DNA of 64,000 bases from contig NC_070564.1 of NCBI RefSeq assembly GCF_026914185.1, positions 1,550,001 through 1,614,000 of the forward strand, in the 5' to 3' direction. A program made the position numbers and the translations under genes. The notes beneath the pieces were generated by a model. The model worked only from the letters and a program-made list of their open reading frames with translations, was not told the DNA's origin and made no database searches. Source of the DNA: Puccinia triticina (taxonomy: Eukaryota > Basidiomycota > Pucciniomycetes > Pucciniales > Pucciniaceae). This document shows, one piece after another, positions 10,063 to 20,500 of this stretch (positions are counted from its first letter, which is position 1; each line of letters opens with the position of its first letter).

Positions 10063-12247
10063 CTATTTTTTTTGTAAATTTTGGCACAGAAGAGGAATGA
10101 TCTCAAAATTCTTTTGGTGGTTGAGTTGATACCAACTTGCCAGAACAACTGCAGCTGCATGCTTGGCTTGAGGAAAAGAATAAGATTGTGAGGTAGAGAA
10201 GTAGTCAATCATTGACAGTTGAGTCGCCCCAAACACTGGTTGACCCAGAAGCAGCTGTCCCACCAGCGTTGAATAATTGATGGTATTTGAGATTTTTCCA
10301 AACACAGGGTAGCCTTTTTTTGGGTTTGTTATCTCCTGACCAATCCAGTTTAACACACCTATTCTCCGTTTTGTCTTCTCATCAACCGGTACGTCCAACC
10401 GCTCGAGTATTTTCTGATGGAGCATATCAACCACCTTCGTCAAATGGTTATAAACCATCAGAAATGCATCCATTTTAAATGTGACCTCGTTTAGACTATC
10501 GGGAAGTTCCAACACTCGGATGCTATCTGAATTTCCCGCTTTGAAGTTCGATATCAGAACGATTGGTAATGTTGCATGTTTTATCTTTACGCTGCGTTGG
10601 GGTTGTATTGCCTGTGTTTTCCGGAGTTTCTCTGAGTTAATTGAAGCAGTTGCGGCATAGAGGTCAATTTTAGAGTTTTTTGAAGTCCATAGTTGGCCTC
10701 CGCCATTGCTGAAAATATCCAACTGGTCGTCACCGGATGCTAGGTTGTAAATAAACTCGTACCGTTGGCGGAAGTATGAGTCTTCCATGAGCATTTGTAA
10801 CTCATCTGTTTGCTGAGTTGTTTCGAGCTGGAAGTTTCTTAATGCTGGTTCTTCATCTGTGTCGAGTGAGAAAACTACCAATCGGTTCCAAATTAAATAA
10901 GCATGAAACCACAGGATTTACAGGGAAAACAAATCAGTTCAACAGACATACATAGCGCACTTTTTCACAAATAAGAACACCACTAACTTTCCTGAGCTCC
11001 GTAGTAAGATCTTATCAAATATGCCGCCAATCTATCAACTGGAATTTTATCTCTTGGATTGGCCGAGAAATATCTTGCCAAAATTTCCTGTGTCTCTCCC
11101 CACTGATGCTTTGAAAAGTCTTCTTTCCAACCTTTCGCCGTCTTCTTACTAATACCCAAGAGTGGAACCCCGTTTTCAGGGTTGAAGATTTCTTGGTCCA
11201 GAAGGTCGAATATATTTCCAACATGCATCATGTGTTCATGTGGCAGATTGAGCCGTGTTGTGTGGGAATGATATATCTCCCAAAGCAAATTCTCATACAG
11301 GGATTCTATAATTACAAAAGTCTGAAGTGTTTTTTTGTTGCCGCCTTTGGAAATCCTTATGGCCCTGAACCCCTTCTCACCCTCTTTGAGCTTAGAAAGG
11401 ATGGGTAATGTTGGATGTAGTTTTTCCCATGGGACTTGCCCGGCTCTAAACCAATTCGAGCCAAGCTTCTTCAACATTTCTTGGCAGTATTTCTCTATAA
11501 ATGGTATCTTGTTTCGGCTCCTCTTTCCACCAGAGCTAGCAGGTAGGTCCGCCACACTTTGAGCAGTTCGAAAGGGGTGACCTGTCGTTCTGACTTCAGA
11601 TTCGTCAAGCAGCATAAATATTTCGTCCTGAGTTGGTGTCTGGCTTCCATTGACTTCCCTCAAGCCACTTGAGCTGGGGCTTTTCGGAACTAAAGGCTTT
11701 CCATGAGCAAGGTTTGTACCTATTGCTCGCTTAAGATGATCGATTTCTTACCTGACTCCACGTTGCCATGATCACGCGACGAGCGTGAATTCAATGAAGA
11801 AGATGTCGTTTCTTGGGGCGAATACCAATACCCGTGACTAGGTTTTACGCGCTTTCTTGAGCCTACCTCTTCATCGATCCTCCGAGATTCAACTTGAAAA
11901 TCAGGACAGAACGGTTCATCAACATTGGGAGAGGCTTGTAATAATTCATGAATATCATGTCCGGCTAGTGTTGGCTGCAACATCGAATTCTTGGGGTGGT
12001 CTAAGAGCTCCGATGTCATCCATAATTCGTTGGGGTCTGCAGCCCAGTTGGAAAAGTGAAAGTCATGCAAGCTGGGAAAGAGTTCAGTGATTGGATTGTC
12101 CGGTTCAGCGGAAGGGGCTCGCTGCCACAAAGTGTCTTCGACGTCATGAAGATGGGAACGGCCCCAGGTCGAAACAGAAGTTTGTACCCATAAAGTGAGG
12201 TAAAAAGCATAAGGTCGCAGTGAGATCTTTCCGTAGGAACACCACAT
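10063..12247 (-). CDS. Two-module paralog family protein, copy 1
   Basis: Three exons on the minus strand: 12247-11752, 11689-10988 and 10856-10063, introns 62 and 131 nt, 663 residues. Splice sites and phases agree with the copies at 13308 and 34306, which share about half of the residues. Exon 2 carries HEHMMHVGNIFDLLDQEIFN and ends IRSYYGAQE; exon 3 carries VLNWIGQEITNPKKGYPVFG and ends LASWYQ. The two exons look like diverged copies of one module of about 190 residues (TLPI...IR...QEI.NP..G.P..G...YFS...A...WY). No signal peptide or known fold is recognised. The start is uncertain: homology extends upstream of the chosen ATG, but without an in-frame ATG. Function unknown; probably rust-specific. 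Confidence 0.8.
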
Positions 12248-12299
12248 CGTGCAACAAACGCTCGGCCGCAAGAATTGGCAGCTGATAGAAGTAATCAAG

Positions 12300-12680
12300 C
12301 TATGCTCACGAGTCTACCCTTCGACATGAAACCGTTCTGCGGCTGGAGTTAGTGGTGTTAAGGAAGAGTCTGATATGTACCAGCATCTGGAAACTGTGGG
12401 TGCACCAGACATGTCCGAAGGCGGCAGTGGATCATTGGTTAGACCGCAGCGCCTCCGCCGCTATCGGGGCTTTTTCCTTGGGAAAGAAGAGGACGCCCGT
12501 TGGCATTCAGTATGAAAATACATACATTAGGGATCTTTTGTTTCCTTTTCATGCATACACTCAACTCACATGCTGTATTGTCTGAGAATGACTACTACCA
12601 GCCTACAATCCTCAGAATCTTGGGACAGATTGGATGACTTCCAAGTTCCTGTCAAGTCTGGGAGCCTTCCAGATCTCAAT
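12300..12680. other. Conserved upstream region of paralog copy 1
   Basis: Upstream of exon 1, homology to copies 2 and 3 continues: a conserved CGACATGAAACCG (12326; also 15795 and 36529) and, in two copies, a GGCGGCAGTGG stretch near 12420 and 15890. This is shared 5' UTR or promoter sequence from the duplication. On the minus strand the first motif contains an ATG followed by TCG AAG or TCA AAG, so an unrecognised first coding exon is possible. Confidence 0.45.
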
Positions 12681-12681
12681 A

Positions 12682-12861
12682 GCCCGGTTCACATTGGATT
12701 TTTAAAGCCATCTTTTATCCATTTTATCACTAAAATTTATCATTTTTTTCAAGTTGGTCAGATTCTTCTGAAACCACTTTTTCTGATGATTGAAAAATTT
12801 GTCAAAATTTTATGATAAAATCAGATAAAAATGGGTTCAAAGTTGCCTACGTGAACCGGGC
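12682..12861. mobile_element. MITE with GCCCGGTTCAC ends and TA duplication
   Basis: Terminal inverted repeats start GCCCGGTTCAC and end GTGAACCGGGC; weaker inverted similarity continues for about 60 bp (AAAGCCATC, TTATC, TTTTATCA). TA lies on both sides (12680-12681, 12862-12863), which fits a Tc1/mariner-type duplication or two more TIR bases. It is 180 bp long and has no ORF. Confidence 0.8.
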
Positions 12862-12863
12862 TA

Positions 12864-13307
12864 ATTTACACAGCCAAACTCTTAATTTTCAGTAGAAAGG
12901 AAAATGTTTTCCTGAGTCATATGTGCTATTTGGGGTTTTGGAAGGTGTCTCAATTGAGGATTTAGAGGGGCATCTAGCGCTGTCTAAATGCTGATGGGAA
13001 GTCATCCGTTGAATTATCATCTGTACCGCTTTTTTCCTATTCAAATTTCACCAGAACACAATGTGATCTTGTATTTAACATATTATTTTTCTTTGGAGAT
13101 ATGCAATATGATTTAGATCTTTCAAAAAAAGGAATTAATTGGTTTCATGATTGAATGTTAAAAATATCTGAACCAAATTTCAAGGCCTTTCAAGAAATTT
13201 GGCAATATGTATATAGATCATTCTACTTTTAAAAATTTGGGAACAACACCATTAAGATGGGACTTATATTCATATGGATTTTGACTATGAACTCCTACAA
13301 ACATTTT
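12864..13307. other. Intergenic, no feature seen
   Basis: This AT-rich spacer lies between paralog copies 1 and 2. I see no gene, RNA or clear repeat in it; it includes the 3' flank of copy 2. Confidence 0.5.
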
Positions 13308-15778
13308 CTAATGTGGCTGTTTTCTTTTTTTTGGAATTTTGTTTTGAAGAGACAGAATATGAAACTCATTTGGATGATTGAATTGATACCAAGTTGCCAG
13401 AACAATTGCCGCCGTAGATGCAGCCTGAGGAAAATAATCTTTTATTGAGGTAGAGAAGTAATGAATCATTGCCAACTGAACCGCCCCAAACACTGGAACA
13501 CCAGCAAGCATCTGTCCTACCAGAGTCGAATAATCAACTTCACTTGAGATTTTTCCAAAGACAGGGTAGCCTTCTTTGGGGCTTGTAATCTCTTGACCAA
13601 TCCAATTTAACACATCCTTCCTCATTTGTATCTCCTGATCAACTGTTATGTCCAGCTGCTTTAGGATCTTTGAATGAAGCAACTCTACCACCTTAATCAG
13701 CTGTTTATAAACCACCAGAAATGGGCGGAGGCAGTATGGGAACTGTTGTGATGTAGGAGGTGCCAAAACTTGCATGCTTTCTAAAGTTCCAATCTTCTTT
13801 CCCAATAGCAAAACAATAGGTAAATCTGCATGCTTTATTTTTTCATTGTCTTGGTCTCTCTTTCCTTGTGAATTGGTGAATTTCTTCTCAAACTCTAGAG
13901 CGGTTTCTCGATAGAGTATGCTGCTGAGGTGGTCTGGGGCCCATTTTCTTCCTTCGTGCTTGATTACTTTCTTCACTTTTTTGTCACCGGATGATAGTTT
14001 GAGAATAAAGTCATACCTTTGCCGGAAATATGGGTCCATGAGAGCTTTTTTCAATGCATCTGTATGCTGAGTGGCTTGGAGATGAATTCCCAATGTCTTT
14101 TGATCATCTGTATTGAGTTAGAAAAAAAACAATGGGTTCCAAATGGAATAAGCAACAGATCATATAGGATTTACGCAACAAAGAAATCAGTTCATCAGAC
14201 ATAATGCACTTTGCTTTTCTTTGAGAAACTGGCATGCTTACATTCGTGAGCTCCGTAATAAGACCTTATAATTAGATGAGATGCCAATCTGTCAAGTGGA
14301 CTTTTATCCCTGGGACTACTGGAGAGATATCTTGCCAAAACTTTCTGTATCTTGCCCCACTGATATTTTGGAAATTCTTCTTTCAAACCTTTTGCTGTCC
14401 TACCCCAGAGAGGGACACCGGTTTCAGGGTTGAAGATTTCTTGGTCCATCCTGTCAAATATATTTCTTACGTGCATTGTGTGCTCATCTGGTGGATGGAG
14501 AAATCTTAAGTGGGAATTGTAAATCTGTAAAAGCAACCTCCTGTAAAGCAATTTCATAATCACGAAAGACTGATGTTGCTTCCCGGTGTTGTTGGCGATT
14601 CTTATGGCCCTGAATCCGTGCTTGCCTTCCTTGAGCTTAGAAACTGTGGGCAATGGAGGCATATTTTCCCATGGGATTGCTACGGCTCTCAGGTAATTCA
14701 TTTCTAGCTTCTTCTCTAGCGCGTTGTCGTATTCGTATATAATCGGTATCGCGATTTCACTCCCCATCCGAGAATGCCTACTGGCTGGAGGGGCTTGTTG
14801 CGTGGGCCGGATACGATTGTGCTTGATCTTCTGCAAAGCTCTACTCATCTTGGGCTGGTCGCTGTTGATAGAAATCGGTGGTTCTGCAGCCGTGAGAGCA
14901 ATTTGGGTGGGGTCACCTGTTGGACTGACTGATTGCGTGAGCCGGACACGATTGCTTTCAAATTGCTTCAAATTTTCACTCAATTGAGGTTGGTTACTGT
15001 CAATGGGTGCCGGTAGCTCTGCAACATTTCGAACATTCGGAGGGGGGTGAGCTGTTGTGCTGATTCCCAATTCATCAAGCAACATAAACATATTGTCCTG
15101 AGTTGGAATTTGGCCTTCATTCACTTCACTCTCGCCGCTTGAGCTCGCGCCGTTCGGAACTAGAGGCTTTCCGTGAGCAAGGGTTATACTTCTTGCTTAC
15201 TTGGAAAAGATCGTTTGCTTACCTGTCTTCACGTTGCCATGATCGTGCGCCGAGCCTGAGTTCACTGTCGAATAAAATGATGTCTCTTGGGGAAAAGACA
15301 GATGCCCGTGACTATGTTTGATGCACTTTCTTGAGCCTAACTCTTTATTGCTCCTCCGAGTGTTAACTTGTAAATCACGCCAGAATATTTCTTCATCAGT
15401 GAGAGAGGCTTGGGATGACTGATGAATGTCCTGTCTGGTTAGCGGTGGCTGCAACACGGAATTGGGGTAGTTTAGAATCTCCGATGCCATCCGTGATTCG
15501 TTCGGCCCTGAAGCCCAGTTGGAAAGGGGACAGTCAAGCAAGCTGGGAAAGAGCTCGGTGATTGGATCTTCTGGTTCAGCAGAAGGGGCTAGCTGCCACC
15601 AATTGTCTTCGAAGTTATGAAGACAGGTCCGGGTCGAATGCGAAGTTCGTGCCCAGAAAGCAAACAAAAAAGCATGAGATCGAAGATAGATATTTCGGTG
15701 GAGGACCCACATTGTTGGGCAACAAACGCTCGGCCGCAAGAATTCGGGGCTGAATGAAGTAGCAAATGATACGCTCAT
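13308..15778 (-). CDS. Two-module paralog family protein, copy 2
   Basis: Three exons: 15778-15223, 15159-14242 and 14107-13308, introns 63 and 134 nt, 757 residues. The start is an in-frame ATG (MSVSFATSFSPEF), the best supported start in the family. It has the same splice phases and the same exon-2/exon-3 modules as copy 1 (FDRMDQEIFNPETGVPL; LNWIGQEITSPKEGYPVFG; YFSTS). Exon 2 is longer because a segment of about 40 residues is tandemly repeated (ELPAPIDSNQPQ... then EPPISINSDQPK...). It lies about 1 kb upstream of copy 1 in tandem. No domain recognised; function unknown. Confidence 0.8.
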
Positions 15779-15829
15779 AAATCAAACCTTTCGACATGAA
15801 ACCGTTATGCGGCTTCAGTCCGGGGCGTT

Positions 15830-17218
15830 ACGGAATAAAGCTGACATCAGCCCCTGGAAACAACGGATGCATCAGAGACGTGTCCGGGGGCGGCAGTGGC
15901 TGGGAAGCCTTGATCTTGGCTTCAGCTTTCTGTCCCCAAATTCAGGATTGGGCATGAGCGGGGTTGAAGAAGGGATCTTTTTTTGAATTGTTCACTATGA
16001 ATCCAGGGTCGCGCATTAGACCATTCGCAGTGGTCGGGTAAGTAGGTACATAAATATGTAACAAGCCTGAGGAAATTCTCTCGGCGAGTGGGCTCATGAT
16101 CGCTCAATCTTTTCCGCTGCGCCATCGCCCGACACCAATACTGGAATCGGATCGCTTGAAGCGTTGCTCCAAGGACACCAAATTTTAACAGCTTTGTGAA
16201 CTCACTCGATCAAAACTGATGCCCCATCTATATAGCAATATTACACGTAAAGAATGGGTGTTGAGAGTGTGGCGCCACTGGTCCGAAATTCCCCGCAAGA
16301 AAAGTGGGATTGTAGGGTTTTTGTTGATGCCCCAAGGCCACCGAAATTCAAAGCCTATTATATCAGCCGGATTGCATGTCAGAGATTTATATTGAGAGTA
16401 TGGGTGGCATCATTGAGTCGCAATTCCTACCAAGTCCCTCTCTATGTGGAGGGGGGCCATCTTCGCTCCCCCAAGGAGGGAATTAGCTAAGTTTCTAAGA
16501 ATTGTTGGTGTAATCTTTGATGGTGACTTTTTCCCAGCTTTGAAAGTTTAGTCCCCTTTTAATGGGTGTTAACTAACAGAAAACCTATTGCAGGAATTTT
16601 GGCTTAATCTTACTAATAGGCTGTGCAATAAATTCTTGTGGGGGCGTTTTGGAAGCTGTGGAAATGTGGTGTCATGTGCGGAAAGTCCCTCAGTTCTGTC
16701 GCTGAGGACTGGAGCAGAAACCGGTTGTAAGCAGCCCTTTGGGATGGAGCTGAGGCCATGCATGCACAACCAGGCACTCGACCCAATGTGGGATTGGAGG
16801 GCTGGCCCTTGTCGTAGCACTCCCAAGGATGACTGCAGCCTTCACGGGGCCTTGGGGCGGGCGGCGGGAACGGAGGAGTGGGTGTGAAACAAGTACAGGA
16901 CTTGCCAAGAGGTATCAAGGAATAATGGGGGAAGCTGTTTACATACATATGTAGCTGGGGGCTATCAACTGGACGGCTATATGTACTCGTGAATGTATCC
17001 AGGATATAAAGGAGTGTTTGGTGGATTCCGGATTCGAAGGCGGTTATATGTATGTACATGGTGGATGTTACATACATAACATGGGTCGTTGGCTGAGAGG
17101 CTCGTGTCTGAAAGGGTTGACCACGAACCATCTCGAGCCGCACGCATTGGGAAGCAACCTCGTCCAACTCAACACTCGACACACACACCTCCACCCACCC
17201 CTCTCCCGAGTCCCGACG
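15830..17218. other. Intergenic spacer upstream of the SAE2-like gene
   Basis: About 1.4 kb separates paralog copy 2 and the GC-rich island. Composition shifts from AT-rich to GC-rich at about 17100. CACA-rich sequence (17178-17200) lies just before the SAE2-like ATG. Open frames here on the minus strand have no domain and look spurious. Confidence 0.5.
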
Positions 17219-18849
17219 ATGGCGGGCCCGCCACCCACGCCGAGCACCGCAGAAGACCACGACCCCGACGAACGGCTCGGTTTCCGAGGTGAGCACGCTC
17301 GCCTATGTCCACAGCCCGGCTGACCCCTCTGATCGGGACTCTGGATGTGTGTCTAGACCTGCAAGCCGCCCAGGCCTGGCTGGCCGCCAACCCGCAGGGC
17401 CGCCTGGTCCGGGTGCCCGGCCCGGCCCGCGCCGAATCCGGCTGCCCGAGAGCGGCGTGTCGGGCGGAAAGCGAGGGTCTCAAGGCGCAGGTCGCAAGGC
17501 TCAGCGCCCAGCTGGCACTCGAGCACGCGAATCCGGACACCAGGAGCCGGGCGGCCGACACGAGCGTGTCCGCAGACCGCAACCCCTCGCCCTCTTCTTC
17601 GGACGCTCTGCGCGCGACCAGCCAGCAACTCCAGACGACCTGCGACCGGCTCAGCGAGGCTCTGGCAGCCGAGCGGGCGCAGATGGCGGCCGAGCGCGCG
17701 GCGTGGATGGCCTTCAAGCGCGACTACGCGACGGTGGTCGCCTGCAAGCTCGTCGAGGAGCAGCAGGTCCACCTGCAGGCAAGCGGATTCTCTGGCCCAG
17801 CTCTGCATGCACACACCTCCTCGGCGCTCGCTCGGCTGATGATCGCCGCTCTCCCTTTGTATCTCGCAGGCGTCGGGCCAGGCTCGCTGCGCAGCTGCTC
17901 CTCGGGATGATATGCCCTTCGACCGACCGACGGCTGGCGCGGACGTGGCCGCCCCGGCAGCCGAGAACCCGGTCTCCCCGAAGCCGAGCCCGAAGCGGAT
18001 GGCGCCGGGCAAAGGCGTCCATCGCTCGCCGTCCCCGCGCAAGAAGGCGACGTCCCACCGGGTGACGCCGCGGCTGCCGGCGGAGCAAGCGCGGCGCCGC
18101 GTGCTGACGACCCCGCAGAGCGCCCGCCCGGCGGCCCGCCCGGGGGGGCTCCCCCCGCCGAAATGGATCCGGTTCTCCGACCGCAAGGCCCGCCACCACG
18201 GCCAGGTCTTCACCGACCACACCACGTCGCCCGCCGCCCCGAAGACCAAGCGCGTCCGGCCCTCGCTCCCCCCGGCCGTCCGGGCGCCCGCCGAGACGCT
18301 TCTTCCGGCCAAGACGACGACGCGTCGGCCGGCGAAGGAGAACGATCGGGCGGCGATGGGCTCGAAGGAGAAGGAGCAGACGGGGGCGCAGGCTGCGAGG
18401 GACGACTGGGAGCTGTCGACGACGGAGGAGTCGGGGGGCGAGCAGGAGCCGAAAGCGGGGTGTCCGTCGGCGAAGGCCGCGGAAGGCGCCGAGCGGGGGC
18501 TGCTGGCGCGGTTCGAGATCGACCCGCGGAACAACTTCGGGGTGGGGCACGTGTTCGCGGAGGTTGGGCGGGGGAAGGCGGTGCGGAAGCAGATGCACGG
18601 GCGGGGGTGCGAGTGCTGTGCCGGGGTGAGTGGCTCGTCTCTGGCGCTCTCCCAGTGGCTGATTGGTTGTAGTATGCAGTATTACGCGCAGGCGGCGAAG
18701 GACCTGAACCCGGATGGGGCGGACCCGGCGGGGCTGGTGGCCCGCCACCAGGACGAGATCTCGCGCCACCGGCACTTCAACCCGCCCCCGCAGACCCCGC
18801 CGGGCTACTGGTAAGCTCTCGTGTCCCTTCAGTCTAGTGTATGTAGATG

Positions 18850-18882
<33 letters not shown>

Positions 18883-19120
18883 TAGGCAGTTGGGATTCCC
18901 AGACACGCAGCGGGTCGAGGAGATCAACCAGCTGGCGGCGGAGAACAAGCTGGCGAAGATGGCGGAGCTGGAGGCGGGGGCCAGGTGAGCGTGGTCTGGG
19001 TGGTGGTGGTGGTGGTGGTGGTGGTGGTGGTGGTGGTGGTGGTGGTGGTGGTGTTGCTGATGCTGGGTGTGTTTTGTATGTAGGAAGGGCACGGGGGCGT
19101 ACAAGTTCCGGGAGTCGTAG
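17219..19120 (+). CDS. Sae2/Ctp1/CtIP-type DNA end-resection factor
   Basis: Six exons: 17219-17288, 17357-17778, 17870-18625, 18680-18810, 18886-18984, 19084-19120; about 504 residues. Intron 2 is GC-AG (GCAAGC donor at 17779); a GT donor at 17767 would also keep frame. The C-terminal domain is diagnostic: GRGCECCAG then YYAQ (CxxC motif across an exon junction), RHRHFNPPPQTPPGYW, and GFPDTQ, as in CtIP/Ctp1/Sae2. These proteins activate Mre11-Rad50-Nbs1/Xrs2 for resection of DNA double-strand breaks in the nucleus. The N-terminal half is Ala/Arg-rich with a likely coiled coil (about residues 55-150), in line with family oligomerisation; the middle is a basic, disordered linker. GC content at third positions is extreme. 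B56 follows 147 bp downstream. Confidence 0.88.
18842..18882 (+). repeat. (AT)n(GT)n microsatellite in SAE2-like intron 4
   Basis: An AT run followed by a GT run fills the middle of the 75-nt intron 18811-18885 and ends 3 nt before its TTAG acceptor. Length variation here could alter splicing. Confidence 0.85.
18999..19054 (+). repeat. (GGT)n microsatellite in SAE2-like intron 5
   Basis: About 18 GGT units fill the intron 18985-19083. They are intronic in the chosen model; open frames through them on either strand give only single-residue runs. Confidence 0.85.
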
Positions 19121-19267
19121 TGTTGTTGTTGTAGTAGTAGTTTTAGTGTAGTGCATAGATAGTTTTAGTGTGCTTATGTAATCTGAGTTGAGTTGAGTTG
19201 AGTTGAGTGTTGAGTGTCTGGGAGTGGAGTGCTGGGCCGAGCCAGTTGACCACGAACCGCGCGCAGG

Positions 19268-20467
19268 ATGAAGAAGACGATGCTGGGGAAGATGGTGAGC
19301 AGGAGGCTAGCACGGCGGAGAGACTGGAAGACCACTGACAGACTGCCACCCCCCGCAGCTGTCGCGCAAGGACAAGGAACAGAACAACAACACCAGCAAC
19401 AACAACAACCCAGCCAGCCAGCAGCGACCAGCACCCCCCAATGGCCACCCCCCAAGCACCAACACCACCACCAACACCCCCACGACAAACAGCGGAAGCA
19501 TCGGACGAGCAGCAGGACTATTCAGCCGCTCATCAGCACAACAACAACAACCACAGCCATACCAGCGAGTGCCAGGGATCCTAGTCAGCGGAGACAACGT
19601 AAGCACCACCAACAACCACAACCACACACACACACACCACACTAACCAACACCCCACCCAGTCATCCATCGACCCACCCCCACAGCCACAACAACAACCA
19701 CAACCACAACCACAACCACAACAGCCACAACCACAACAGCCACTCACATCCCCCAGCCGAACGACAACCCAGTTCATGCCCCCACAAACACCCCCCAAGG
19801 CCGGGCCGATCGGAAAACTCCAGGGAAAGACCAACGTCGTCCCCGTGCCCCCAGGCGTCAAGGACACCATCCCCATGGCCAAAACACCCCGCAAACAGCG
19901 CAGCAGCCGCTTCCACGTCGTCGAAAAGGTCGAGCTCGAACGCCTCCCGAGCTTCCATGGCAAGTACCCCACACCACAAACACACACACACACACACACA
20001 CACATCACATCCATCCCCAACTGACTCATTCAAAATAAAACAGAAGTCAACCCCCAGGACAGACACTCGCTCTTCATCCAGAAACTCCACCAGTGCTCCG
20101 TCGTCTTCGACTTCAACGACGCCTCCTCCCAGCTGGCCTCCAAGCAGATCAAGGGCGCCGCGCTCTGCGAGATGCTCGAGTGGATCACCTCCCAGCGCGG
20201 CGTGATCACCGACGCGATCTACCCGGAGGTCGTCGCCATGTTCGCCAACAACCTCTTCCGCTCCATCCCCCCGCCCGTCAACCCGACCGGGGACGCCTAC
20301 GACCCCGAGGAGGACGAGCCCGTGCTCGAGCTCGCCTGGCCCCACCTCCAGGTCGTCTACGAGTTCTTCCTCCGCTTCGTCGAGAGCCCCGACTTCAACA
20401 CGAACGTCGCCAAGCGGTTCATCGACCAGGCCTTTGTGCTCAACGTAAGCTATATCCTACAAACATA

Positions 20468-20500
<33 letters not shown>

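Noticed and set aside
17353..19156. Long open frames on the minus strand (393 and 480 codons)
   Set aside because: They are Arg/Ala/Pro-rich shadows of the GC-rich SAE2-like gene, cross its introns and have no domain, while the plus-strand model has a diagnostic domain and phase-consistent introns.
19307..20345. Minus-strand frames opposite the B56 N-terminus
   Set aside because: They give Cys/Gly/Trp- or Val/Leu-rich low-complexity protein from antisense of CAA/CAC runs; B56 is certain on the plus strand.
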